Assembly (NCBI RefSeq): GCF_008189685.1
Contig: NZ_CP043312.1
Span: forward strand, 62,001 to 126,000
Direction: 5' to 3'
Length of the DNA stretch: 64,000 bases
From: Candidatus Sneabacter namystus
GTDB lineage: Bacteria > Pseudomonadota > Alphaproteobacteria > Rickettsiales > Rickettsiaceae
The notes beneath the pieces were generated by a model. It had not been told where the DNA came from. It saw nothing but the letters and a program-made list of their open reading frames with translations, and did no database searches. Of this stretch, positions 55,120 to 63,736 are shown in pieces (the stretch's first letter is position 1; each line of letters opens with the position of its first letter). Made by a program: the position numbers and the translations under genes.

Positions 55120-56826
55120 GTGAAATATCATGTTTTTAGCCTATTGGGGCTAGCTTTTTTTTGGAGTCCAATGTTGCATACCTCTCTTGTAAATCTTAAT
55201 AGTTTTGCTGTACTTGTACTGCAGAATCTAGCAGGAGCATTATGTGTTGTGCTATATGTTTTAGCGAGTGTTAGAGAATTTGTTCCTAATTTCAAAAAGG
55301 TGTACCTTAATATTTTCTGGTATGCTGGAGTATTTGTTAGTTTACCGTTATTTTCTTTTATTGTATCCATAGCAGCATGTGGGCGCACTTTTTGGTTACT
55401 TAATTTAATTTTCTCGCACTTATTTTTGGGTATTTTATTCAATATTAGAGAATTTTGTATTTCTATCTTTTTTTCATGTTGGATTGGACTTATGGTCCAT
55501 GCTAATAACATTTTTACATTAGGTGTGGGTTTTTTTGAGAGATACATTGTATTGATATGTAGCTATCTACTTACTATAACGTGTTGCATGTTTTTCTTTG
55601 TAAGAGAAAGGAGATATAGAAGTAGCAAGTCTCAAACGCTAGATAAGAAATACGATGAATCACTAGAGAATGCTTCAGATACTCAGGTGTATCTGTCGTA
55701 TGTCAGTCATGAATTAAGAGCACCTTTACAAGGAATAAAGGGCGTTGCTGACTTTTTAACACGCTCTAGATTACCTTCTGATGACTACAAACATCAAGTT
55801 AATATTTTATCTACTAGTTGTACTCAATTATTAATTACTGCATCAAATGTTTTAGATTTCGAAAAGTTTAGATCTGGCTATAAAGTTTTGAATCTTGGTT
55901 ATGTGAATATACAAGAGGTAGTGGAGTCTGTGGTAAAGGAGTTGCAAGCGACCAGCATGTTGCATAACACAGTTGTAAAAGTATATTGTCCTAAAATTTT
56001 TGTAGAATTAGACAGTGTAAAGATATCTCATGTGCTTAGGAATCTGGTGTCTAATGCCTTGAAGTTTACAAAAAATGGGCAGGTTATGGTACGCGTATTT
56101 GAATCAGGAGAGAATTTACATTTCAGTGTTGCAGATAACGGTCCTGGCGTAGCTCAGAATGATCGAGACGGGTTGTTTGATAATTTTCAGCAAGGTTGTA
56201 ATGCCAAACAGGATTCTAGTGGCTTGGGGTTATCTGTGGCAAAACGGTGCATTGAGTTACACAATGGCAAAATTTGGTTTGAACCAAACCTGCCTTCAGG
56301 TGCAGTTTTTTCTTTTACTATTCCTTTGAAAAAAGAAGTAGAAGATGACTATGATCAAGAATGTCGTGGTCGCATTGATAGCGCTAATGTGTTTTGGAAT
56401 AACGTAGATTCCGGTACTGTAAGTAAAGCCCAAGCGTGGCTACGTAAACAAGTGCTAGTTGCTCTTCTAGTTGATGATGATGAAATTAGTGTTGTATCTA
56501 CCGGCTTTATGCTGGAAAAACTTGGTTTCAAAGTTTTATATGCGATGTCATTTTATTCTGCCATTGAAGTGCTGAGTAGAGATAAAATAGACATTGTGTT
56601 ATTAGATATCATGCTAGGAGGGCAAGAATTTTATGAATGCTTAAACGGTGTAGCTAAATATGCTCCTGAGGCTAGCATAATATTGCAGACAGGTGTAAGC
56701 AAGGGGGCTGTAGTTACCTTGGCTGACAAATATACTCAAATTGTCGGATACTTAATGAAGCCGTACGGAGCGGAAGATATGAAAGGCATATTACGCACCT
56801 TGTCACATCCTCCGCATAGTAAATAA
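55120..56826 (+). CDS. Membrane-bound hybrid sensor histidine kinase
   Basis: 568 aa with a GTG start. About six membrane helices in residues 1-165, a HisKA domain with the phosphoacceptor His197 (VSHELRAPLQGIKG) and HATPase_c with NLVSNALKFT, VADNGPGV and SSGLGLSVAKRC. A C-terminal receiver domain has VDDDE and Asp496 in VLLDIML, ending YLMKPYG. Hybrid kinases of this form in Rickettsiales are PleC or CckA relatives. No PAS domain is visible, so I do not choose. A link to CtrA phosphorylation is plausible but not shown. Confidence 0.9.
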   Translation: MKYHVFSLLGLAFFWSPMLHTSLVNLNSFAVLVLQNLAGALCVVLYVLASVREFVPNFKKVYLNIFWYAGVFVSLPLFSFIVSIAACGRTFWLLNLIFSHLFLGILFNIREFCISIFFSCWIGLMVHANNIFTLGVGFFERYIVLICSYLLTITCCMFFFVRERRYRSSKSQTLDKKYDESLENASDTQVYLSYVSHELRAPLQGIKGVADFLTRSRLPSDDYKHQVNILSTSCTQLLITASNVLDFEKFRSGYKVLNLGYVNIQEVVESVVKELQATSMLHNTVVKVYCPKIFVELDSVKISHVLRNLVSNALKFTKNGQVMVRVFESGENLHFSVADNGPGVAQNDRDGLFDNFQQGCNAKQDSSGLGLSVAKRCIELHNGKIWFEPNLPSGAVFSFTIPLKKEVEDDYDQECRGRIDSANVFWNNVDSGTVSKAQAWLRKQVLVALLVDDDEISVVSTGFMLEKLGFKVLYAMSFYSAIEVLSRDKIDIVLLDIMLGGQEFYECLNGVAKYAPEASIILQTGVSKGAVVTLADKYTQIVGYLMKPYGAEDMKGILRTLSHPPHSK

Positions 56827-56941
56827 ACTTTGTCAAGCTGTAATTGCACACGTATTCTTAAGACGTAAGAGCAAACGTAGACAAAAACACCTCTAGGAAC
56901 TTCACCTCAGAGTGATGATGGGGCACCGGCCGCTAGGCGGC

Positions 56942-58474
56942 TTACCACGGTGGATCAAATATTCTTTGCAAAATCGCTGTTGTCGCATCATCTAGATCCT
57001 TTACTCCCGTTACTTCCGAACTTTTTCTTTCTTGACATTCCTGAAAGACTGCTTCTGCATGCTCTATGTCTTCTTTTAAATAAGTATCTTGTGTGTACTT
57101 TGTCTGGATTTCTTTTAAACCCTCTTTTAATCCATTAAAAGATATGGCTATAAATTTTAGCATTGCTTTATCCTTTTCTTCTGTTGTTACTGTATTTGTT
57201 TTCTTCTCGGCTCGTCTTATAGCATCCTTCATGCAGGCTTCAAAATCACGAATTGAGTCTTTGACGCAGATTTTCCTGATGTCCTTCTGCTCCATTTTAT
57301 CGCTGTCCTCCTTCCTTTCCTCGATGCTCTTCTTATACTTCTCCTTGAAGATCTTTTCGTCTACTAGTACTTGACTTATGGAATATCTTACAGAGCTCCT
57401 TAGATCCCCACCAGCAAGTACTACTTCAATGTATGTATTTTCCACTTTTGCTGCTGCTCCTGCTCCTGCCGCTGCAGCTACGGGACGCATCCTCTCCTCT
57501 GCTAACTGTGTATGCTCTGGAGTAGTGGGTGTAAGGTTTTGTTTATCAGATGATCTGCATCTTGGAAATTCGTCAATCATGCACATCACGTTTCGCAATC
57601 TCTCTTCTACACCTAGTGCTGGCCCAGCTGCCGCTGCCCCCGCTCCTCCTACTGGCCCAGCTGCTGCTGCTGCTGGTGATAAAGGTGCATGCCTCAGGTC
57701 AGTTGCTGGCCAAGCTGCCCCCGCTCCTTCTTCTGGCCAAGCTGCTGCTGGTGATAAAGGTGCACGCCTCAGGTCAGTTGCTGGCCCAGCTGCCGCTGCC
57801 CCCTCCCCTTCTTCTAGCCATGCCTTTGATGATAGGGGCGTATGTTGTGAACCAGCTTCTAATTGAGCTCCTCCTGCTGGCCCAGCTGCTGCTGACCCCG
57901 CTCCTCCTGCTGGCCCAGCTGCCGCTGGTGATAAAGGTGCACGCCTCAGGTCAGTTGCTGGCCCAGCTGCCGCTGCCCCCTCCCCTTCTTCTAGCCATGC
58001 CTTTGATGATAGGGGCGTATGTTGTGAACCAGCTTCTAATTGAGCTCCTCCTGCTGGCCCAGCTGCTGCTGACCCCGCTCCTCCTGCTGGCCCAGCTGCC
58101 GCTGGTGATAAAGGTGCACGCCTCAGGTCAGTTGCTGGCCCAGCTGCCGCTGCCCCCTCCCCTTCTTCTAGCCATGCCTTTGATGATAGGGGCGTATGTT
58201 GTGAACCAGCTTCTAATTGAGCTCCTCCTGCTGGCCCAGCTGCTGCTGGTGATAAAGGTGCACGCCTCAGGTCAGTTTTTGGCCCAGCTGCTACTGACCC
58301 CGCTCCTCCTGCTGGCCCAGCTTCCGCTTCTGCTGCGTAAAAATGTGCGGCACGCAGCAAATCAGCTGCTGTTTTATTTCCTGCTTCCGCTTTTTCTTTA
58401 AGATATGCTAAAGCCTCTCTTTCCTCTAATGCTTCTCTTTCTTCTTTCGACATTTTTACACAGAGATATAACAT
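56942..58474 (-). CDS. Repeat protein A of the MLYLCVK family
   Basis: 510 aa, no signal peptide of standard type. N-terminal module: MLYLCVKMSKEEREALEERE, then KAEAGNKTAADLLRAAHFYAAEAEAG, shared almost base for base with the gene at 61730. Residues about 70-275 are Ala/Gly/Pro-rich, with a 59-residue repeat (AGSQHTPLSSKAWLEEGEG...ATDLRRAPLSPAAAGPAGG) in about three near-identical copies (177-bp period). The unique C-terminal domain (about 330-510) is charged and helical, ending IFDPPW. Good RBS (AGGTGA). It resembles Anaplasmataceae tandem-repeat effectors in layout; secretion is inferred. Confidence 0.8.
   Translation of the reverse strand: MLYLCVKMSKEEREALEEREALAYLKEKAEAGNKTAADLLRAAHFYAAEAEAGPAGGAGSVAAGPKTDLRRAPLSPAAAGPAGGAQLEAGSQHTPLSSKAWLEEGEGAAAAGPATDLRRAPLSPAAAGPAGGAGSAAAGPAGGAQLEAGSQHTPLSSKAWLEEGEGAAAAGPATDLRRAPLSPAAAGPAGGAGSAAAGPAGGAQLEAGSQHTPLSSKAWLEEGEGAAAAGPATDLRRAPLSPAAAWPEEGAGAAWPATDLRHAPLSPAAAAAGPVGGAGAAAAGPALGVEERLRNVMCMIDEFPRCRSSDKQNLTPTTPEHTQLAEERMRPVAAAAGAGAAAKVENTYIEVVLAGGDLRSSVRYSISQVLVDEKIFKEKYKKSIEERKEDSDKMEQKDIRKICVKDSIRDFEACMKDAIRRAEKKTNTVTTEEKDKAMLKFIAISFNGLKEGLKEIQTKYTQDTYLKEDIEHAEAVFQECQERKSSEVTGVKDLDDATTAILQRIFDPPW
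57804..58260 (-). repeat. 177-bp tandem repeats inside repeat protein A
   Basis: GCCATGCCTTTGATGATA recurs at 57817, 57994 and 58171, an exact 177-bp (59-codon) period with almost no base changes. The flanking half-repeats (57660-57800) are more diverged. Confidence 0.9.
58290..58474 (-). repeat. 185-bp inverted repeat shared by the two MLYLCVK genes (copy 1)
   Basis: Reverse complement of 61730-61914 with about two mismatches. It encodes the common N-terminal module. Homology stops abruptly at the start of the divergent middle repeats. Confidence 0.9.
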
Positions 58475-59112
58475 AAACTGTCACCTAAAAAATTTGATAT
58501 TCGACCGTGTTAACTATAAAAATTGTTAACACCGTACATTGTATCGAATTGTGCAATTAAGTACAACTCGTTGCTCTTTCTGCATGTAACATTTACGAGA
58601 ATTACATATTTTATCTATTACTCAGAAGAGATACATTTTTCATACCTCGATATCGTTATTTAGATTTATGTAAGCGTATATCTAAGATGATGTATGTTAC
58701 TTCTTGTTGTTACATATAAACTAGGTTCATACTTATTCTTCTTTTTTACTAACTAGCAAATTATTGTCTCGTTACTTACCAAGTGCATTACAAATGATGC
58801 ACTATATGATTTGAGTCAAAAAAGAATTGAGCAATTTGGTGCCATCATGAAATCGTACCTACATTTACAAGCAGTTGCGCTAATGTGAAAGTGTATACGT
58901 AAGTTGACTTATATTTGTAAAGTGACACAGTTTCGGTCATCGCAGCATACAGAATTGAATTTTTGAGTATGCCATTTCTTTTCAAGATGCTTTGCTAAGT
59001 CAGTTGATTAAAATGCAAGTGAATCATATTCATGTACTTGATAAAAGATTCTTGCTTGATTACATTAACGTATGTTAAAATTTCAGTGCTTTATGTATTT
59101 ATTTAGACAAAG
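58475..59112. other. Promoter region of repeat protein A and HD-protein upstream region
   Basis: 638-bp divergent spacer, AT-rich, no gene recognised. It holds the -10/-35 pair and the palindrome described for repeat protein A; the remainder shows nothing I can name. Confidence 0.4.
58507..58532. promoter_or_regulatory. Operator-like palindrome at the repeat protein A promoter
   Basis: GTGTTAAC (58507-58514), 10-nt spacer, GTTAACAC (58525-58532). It lies just downstream of a minus-strand promoter (TTGTAC, 17 bp, TACAAT with the -10 at 58543-58538), about at the expected transcription start. It shares the GTGTTAA half-site with the palindrome at 23979-23998. Confidence 0.5.
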
Positions 59113-60042
59113 ATGACCTGTATTTATAGCGATAGGTTGTTTGATGCTGTACTTAGTAAAAGTGCAACAATTAGGCTTTTCAGAATTGAAAAGGCTGTTG
59201 CTTTTGTAAAGAAGCATCATTTGAAGCAATTGAGAGAGAATGGGGAACCTTTTTACGTGCATCCTATCGTTGTTGCAAGCATGGTGCTTGAGCATAATGA
59301 CGACGAAGATACTATAGTTGCCAGCGTACTGCATGATATAGTTGAGTATTCTCGCAGTGTAACTTGTGGACAGATATATGATGAATTTGGCTTTGCTGTA
59401 ACACGTATAGTGGAAGGATTGGTACGCTCTACAAAGCTAGATAGTGAGAAATTTTTTAAAGATTTGGTAGATGATTTTTGTAGTATAGCGGATTGTGCTG
59501 CACAAAAGATGCTGAATAACAAAATGGAATGTAAGATTTCTAAAAATGTTGCTGTTGACAGTTTTTCTAAGATGATAGATGTGGTATGTGCTCGTAAGTC
59601 TGATGTACCGGTATTAGAAGATGTAGTATTGTTCTTAACTGATTATTTGAGAAATAATTTGCATACATTAGGGCAAGAACTTGAAAGTCTTTCTGACTAT
59701 AAAAAAGTTTTATGTGCATTTAATAAAAGTGTTATGAAAGTCACAGACTGTATAACGAAGATTTTGCAGAAGAGAAATTTTGCAGTAGCTAGTACTATCA
59801 GTGCTGTAATCAGTGATTATGATAATAAAACTAAAAATTCTATTTTTCTTATAAAGATTATGAGTGCATTACTCCGTTTGCAGAGCATAAATTGCCTGAC
59901 TTTGGAGAAACAACATCAGATAAAAAAAGAGATTGTAGAGGATATAATTCCTTTGTCAGTTTATTTAAATTTAGAGAAAGAAATGCAATTACTTTCTTCT
60001 TTATGTTTTACTGACAAGGCTTTTGATACTAGGCGTAAATAG
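59113..60042 (+). CDS. Divergent SpoT-like HD-domain protein
   Basis: 309 aa. The first 110 residues follow the SpoT hydrolase domain: FVKKHHLKQLRENGEPFYVHPIVVASMVL, then SVLHDIVEYS (HD dyad) and VTRIVEGLVR. The LFDRLHNxRT segment found in the relative at 16760-17401 is missing, replaced by MLNNKMECKISKN. The C-terminal 180 residues are helical and unrelated. Catalytic activity on (p)ppGpp is therefore doubtful; it may be a binding or regulatory derivative. It lies between repeat-protein genes, in accessory territory. Confidence 0.75.
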   Translation: MTCIYSDRLFDAVLSKSATIRLFRIEKAVAFVKKHHLKQLRENGEPFYVHPIVVASMVLEHNDDEDTIVASVLHDIVEYSRSVTCGQIYDEFGFAVTRIVEGLVRSTKLDSEKFFKDLVDDFCSIADCAAQKMLNNKMECKISKNVAVDSFSKMIDVVCARKSDVPVLEDVVLFLTDYLRNNLHTLGQELESLSDYKKVLCAFNKSVMKVTDCITKILQKRNFAVASTISAVISDYDNKTKNSIFLIKIMSALLRLQSINCLTLEKQHQIKKEIVEDIIPLSVYLNLEKEMQLLSSLCFTDKAFDTRRK

Positions 60043-60074
60043 ATTAGTCTAACTGTAGGAGTGTAGATTTGTCT

Positions 60075-61385
60075 TTATTGCGATAATGTCCTTGGTTCCT
60101 CAACGAGGCTTTTGAAATAATACTTACCTATGAGAGATATTACAATAAGTGGCAAAGGCACTATGTACAAAGTGTAATGTCCAAAGTATGTTTTTAATAT
60201 CTCAAGAGGAAAAACAAATAGTAACGAGGCAATAGCAGATCCTATTGAAAAACCTATAAAAATGCATCTAGAACGTTTAAAAATGGGAAATTGTTTAAAG
60301 AATATAGGAGCTGCTGGAGATTCATTTGGTGTAAATATCATGGAACAGCATTGGACTCCAAAGATTAGGTATTTTGACGGTGTATCTAAACTTAGCAATA
60401 TAGGAGCGGATATTATGAAAATCACAGCAACCCAGTTTCTGAATATTGCTATCTTCAAAGGTTCGATTGCGTACACAAGAAGAGCACATGTGAGCGTTGC
60501 ACACATAACTACTAGTGTTACTAATTGATTCTGTGTGATGATTTCAATGTTTGACATTCCGATTTGTTCTAGACATTCTTTGCAATAATAAAACGGTATA
60601 AAACATAAGGAGCACATGTCTCCTGCTTTGGACATTATAAAGAAAAATAAGGCAGCACGATTTACTGGTATTTTCACTAAAGGATGTTCCAGAGCTTTTA
60701 GATTGTTATTGGTTACCTTTAGTAATTTCATTTTCGCATCTGTGAATTCTCTTGTTTCCCTGAGATATTTTCTTGCATATAAACCTATCAATGCCACTGC
60801 TCCACCTAATAAGAAAGCTATTCTCCATGCTTCTTTGTGATACAGCATCAGATAGCATGCAAAAGCAGAGATACTGATTGAAAAAAAAGTACCAATATCG
60901 CTAAATAATCCAAATATTGCAGAACAAAAGCATTGTGTACGTACATCTTTTACAGATTCCATCATATAAAGCTTTGCCCCTTGTATTTCTCCCATGGAAG
61001 TTATTCCTTGCAGCATTCTACACAGAGTTAAAGTGTAAGCAGATAGTAGCCCTAATGTCGCGTATCCAGGTAGAACTGCTGTTACTAAACACCCTATTGC
61101 CGTGAATGTCGTTGTTATAAAGATTGTTATACGCCTACCTAGCGTATCTCCTATCCATCCTAAAAAAATTGCTCCTATTGGACGAAATAAAAAAGCTGAG
61201 CAAAAAGTCATATGAGATAAAAACCAACTGGTTTTCATATCAGGCGAGAAAAACACCTTATCTATAATTATTGCCATATGTAAATACAGCATCACATCCG
61301 CATATTCTAACAATGTTCCTATTGAAAGAAGTGACAAATGTTCTTTATCTTTTTTTGATAATGTCGAAAGAAAGAAGCTTTTCAT
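60075..61385 (-). CDS. MFS transporter, metabolite:H+ symporter (ProP-like)
   Basis: 436 aa, 12 membrane helices. Typical MHS features: GTLLEYADVMLYLHMA, FLFRPIGAIFLGWIGDTLGRRITIF (loop 2-3 motif GWIGDTLGRR) and LCRMLQGITSMGEIQGAKLYM. ProP-like carriers are multiplied in Rickettsiales and take up proline, betaine or other host metabolites; the exact substrate cannot be read from sequence. Converges with the HD gene after 32 bp. Confidence 0.9.
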   Translation of the reverse strand: MKSFFLSTLSKKDKEHLSLLSIGTLLEYADVMLYLHMAIIIDKVFFSPDMKTSWFLSHMTFCSAFLFRPIGAIFLGWIGDTLGRRITIFITTTFTAIGCLVTAVLPGYATLGLLSAYTLTLCRMLQGITSMGEIQGAKLYMMESVKDVRTQCFCSAIFGLFSDIGTFFSISISAFACYLMLYHKEAWRIAFLLGGAVALIGLYARKYLRETREFTDAKMKLLKVTNNNLKALEHPLVKIPVNRAALFFFIMSKAGDMCSLCFIPFYYCKECLEQIGMSNIEIITQNQLVTLVVMCATLTCALLVYAIEPLKIAIFRNWVAVIFIISAPILLSLDTPSKYLIFGVQCCSMIFTPNESPAAPIFFKQFPIFKRSRCIFIGFSIGSAIASLLFVFPLEILKTYFGHYTLYIVPLPLIVISLIGKYYFKSLVEEPRTLSQ

Positions 61386-61729
61386 ATAGGCTTAACTATC
61401 CAAATGAAAACTGCAGGTATGCTATTTTGCGTAAACATATCATTGAATTCCATAGATTGCTTTTACTACATAGATACAAATCCTACTTATAGTTCGAAGA
61501 TAATAATTTCTTATTTTTTTGTAGTCAAGCAATATAAACCTTAAGTAGTGTGTGTGAGCGTAGTGGCATGTATTTTGTTGACTGTTTTTTAGATTCGTGA
61601 CAAGAGGTTCGCCTTGCAAATTTCAATAGAATGTATTATAATATGTCCTCGTATTAGTGTATTTTGTATTTTGTATTTTTCACGCTATATTTTGGTCATT
61701 TTAATTTAAATAAAAGGATAGGTTTTTAT
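61386..61729. other. Upstream region of repeat protein B
   Basis: 344 bp. No gene; it holds the promoter listed at 61614-61642 and an 80-nt leader. Confidence 0.45.
61614..61642 (+). promoter_or_regulatory. Sigma-70-like promoter of repeat protein B
   Basis: TTGCAA (61614-61619), 17-bp spacer, TATAAT (61637-61642). The predicted start is about 80 nt before the ATG at 61730. Confidence 0.6.
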
Positions 61730-61914
61730 ATGTTATATCTTTGTGTAAAAATGTCGAAAGAAGAAAGAGAAGCATTAGAGGAAAGAGAGGCTTTGGCATA
61801 TCTTAAAGAAAAAGCGGAAGCAGGAAATAAAACAGCAGCTGATTTGCTGCGTGCCGCACATTTTTACGCAGCAGAAGCGGAAGCTGGGCCAGCAGGAGGA
61901 GCGGGGTCAGTAGC
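61730..61914 (+). repeat. 185-bp inverted repeat shared by the two MLYLCVK genes (copy 2)
   Basis: Near-identical to the reverse complement of 58290-58474. It ends exactly where the AAAQPE array begins. Confidence 0.9.
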
Positions 61915-63625
61915 GGCTCAACCAGGAGCAGAAGCTCAACCAGAAGCAGCAGCTCAACCGGCAGCAGCAGCTCAACCGGCAGCAGCAGCTCAACCAGAAG
62001 CAGCAGCTCAACCAGAAGCAGCAGCTCAACCGGCAGCAGCAGCTCAACCAGAAGCAGCAGCTCAACCGGCAGCAGCGACTCAACCAGAAGCAGAAGCTCA
62101 ACCAGGAGCAGAAGCTCAACCGGCAGCAGAAGCTCAACCAGGAGCAGAAGCTCAACCAGAAGCAGCAGCTCAACCGGCAGCAGCAGCTCAACCAGGAGCA
62201 GAAGCTCAACCAGAAGCAGCAGCTCAACCGGCAGCAGCAGCTCAACCAGAAGCAGAAGCTCAACCAGAAGCAGCAGCTCAACCGGCAGCAGCAGCTCAAC
62301 CAGAAGCAGCAGCTCAACCGGCAGCAGCAGCTCAACCGGCAGCAGCAGCTCAACCAGGAGCAGAAGCTCAACCAGAAGCAGCAGCTCAACCGGCAGCAGC
62401 TCAACCAGAAGCAGAAGCTCAACCAGAAGCAGCAGCTCAACCGGCAGCAGCAGCTCAACCAGAAGCAGCAGCTCAACCGGCAGCAGCAGCTCAACCGGCA
62501 GCAGCAGCTCAACCAGAAGCAGCAGCTCAACCAGAAGCAGCAGCTCAACCAGAAGCAGCAGCTCAACCAGAAGCAGCAGCTCAACCAGAAGCAGCAGCTC
62601 AACCAGAAGCAGCAGCTCAACCAGAAGCAGCAGCTCAACCAGAAGCAGCAGCTCAACCAGAAGCAGCAGCTCAACCAGAAGCAGCAGCTCAACCAGAAGC
62701 AGCAGCTCAACCAGAAGCAGCAGCTCAACCAGAAGCAGCAGCTCAACCAGAAGCAGCGGCTCAACCAGAAGCAGCGGCTCAACCAGAAGCAGCGGCTCAA
62801 CCAGAAGCAGCAGCTCAACCGGCAGCAGCAGCTCAACCAGAAGCAGCGGCTCAACCAGAAGCAGCGGCTCAACCAGAAGCAGCGGCTCAACCAGAAGCAG
62901 CGGCTCAACCAGAAGCAGCGGCTCAACCAGAAGCAGCGGCTCAACCAGAAGCAGCGGCTCAACCAGAAGCAGCGGCTCAACCAGAAGCAGCGGCTCAACC
63001 AGAAGCAGCGGCTCAACCAGAAGCAGCGGCTCAACCAGAAGCAGCGGCTCAACCAGAAGCAGCGGCTCAACCAGAAGTAAGACACAAAAATCCTTCGCCG
63101 GTTGTAGCAGTGGCCAGGCACATGGTTGAGGGTGAGATGATAAGATTGTGGGGAGGGCATCACATGGAAGGGAGAGCTCCTACAGAAGCAGCAAAACTAG
63201 TGCCAGCGGATGGTGCGTATGTAGAGGCTTTTAATAGGACAACTTTTTTTCAGAAGATTCATACTTTCTTGGTAGATACAAAAACGAAAAATATTGATAC
63301 AACAAAGGATGTAGTTGATTCTTTTTGTTGTCTAGGTGCAGAAGAATTGAGCGCTTTCAGCCATAAAAAATACGGCGCAACAGAGAAAATGTTTTCCAAA
63401 GCTACCATAGCCAACTTTAAGTCAGTTCTTTCTGGAGTTGAGAAAGAAGTAAAGATACAGTTTTGTGAGGCAGTATTCAAGCCAGTATTCAAGCATGTAA
63501 AAGAGCATCACTTATTGGAAGGATTTGCGGAAGAGAAGTATTTACATGATGTAGAAGTTTTTTGTAATGATGTTATGGGATTATTACAAGAGGATTTAGT
63601 TACCGGTTGTGTGGAAGAAGAGTAG
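61730..63625 (+). CDS. Repeat protein B of the MLYLCVK family (Ala-Gln-Pro-Glu repeats)
   Basis: 631 aa from ATG at 61730, preceded by AAAAGGATAGG. The reading frame extends upstream, but MLYLCVKMSKEEREALEERE is the start of the relatives. Residues 1-61 equal the module of repeat protein A. Residues about 62-448 are some 65 hexapeptides AAAQPE/AAAQPA. The unique C-terminus (about 450-631: VRHKNPSPVVAVARHMVEGE to TGCVEEE) is globular and unrelated to A. A low-complexity stalk with a folded C-terminal domain suggests a surface or secreted protein; no standard signal peptide is present. Confidence 0.8.
   Translation: MLYLCVKMSKEEREALEEREALAYLKEKAEAGNKTAADLLRAAHFYAAEAEAGPAGGAGSVAAQPGAEAQPEAAAQPAAAAQPAAAAQPEAAAQPEAAAQPAAAAQPEAAAQPAAATQPEAEAQPGAEAQPAAEAQPGAEAQPEAAAQPAAAAQPGAEAQPEAAAQPAAAAQPEAEAQPEAAAQPAAAAQPEAAAQPAAAAQPAAAAQPGAEAQPEAAAQPAAAQPEAEAQPEAAAQPAAAAQPEAAAQPAAAAQPAAAAQPEAAAQPEAAAQPEAAAQPEAAAQPEAAAQPEAAAQPEAAAQPEAAAQPEAAAQPEAAAQPEAAAQPEAAAQPEAAAQPEAAAQPEAAAQPEAAAQPEAAAQPAAAAQPEAAAQPEAAAQPEAAAQPEAAAQPEAAAQPEAAAQPEAAAQPEAAAQPEAAAQPEAAAQPEAAAQPEAAAQPEAAAQPEVRHKNPSPVVAVARHMVEGEMIRLWGGHHMEGRAPTEAAKLVPADGAYVEAFNRTTFFQKIHTFLVDTKTKNIDTTKDVVDSFCCLGAEELSAFSHKKYGATEKMFSKATIANFKSVLSGVEKEVKIQFCEAVFKPVFKHVKEHHLLEGFAEEKYLHDVEVFCNDVMGLLQEDLVTGCVEEE
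61912..63075 (+). repeat. 18-bp minisatellite array, about 65 units
   Basis: Unit GCAGCAGCTCAACCAGAA (AAAQPE) with variants CCGGCA, CCAGGA and GCAGAAGCT. All changes keep the frame; one 15-bp unit occurs near 62390. The first half is a mosaic of variants. From about 62510 the units are homogeneous, and from about 62755 a GCGGCT variant has spread, showing stepwise expansion. Confidence 0.95.
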
Positions 63626-63669
63626 AAGGAAGTTTAAGTTGTGGTAATATTATTGTGGTAGTTGTACCA

Positions 63670-63698
63670 TTTTCACTTTTGTTGTTTTAGGGTACAAT
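63670..63698 (+). promoter_or_regulatory. Probable promoter of the third MLYLCVK gene
   Basis: TTTTCA (63670-63675), 17-bp spacer, TACAAT (63693-63698), followed by a strong AAGGAG ribosome site at 63725-63730. The -10 hexamer equals that of repeat protein A. Confidence 0.5.
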
Positions 63699-63736
63699 AC
63701 CGCTTGTGTTTTTCAATTAAAAAAAAGGAGTCATTT

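Noticed and set aside
57550-58401. 283-codon plus-strand Leu-rich ORF
   Set aside because: Shadow of the GC-rich repeats of the minus-strand gene.
61912-63075. CRISPR array
   Set aside because: Units are contiguous 18-bp coding repeats without unique spacers.
61907-63163. 418-codon minus-strand ORF of WLSRCF repeats
   Set aside because: Mirror frame of the 18-bp array, which lacks stops on the other strand; no RBS or plausible protein.
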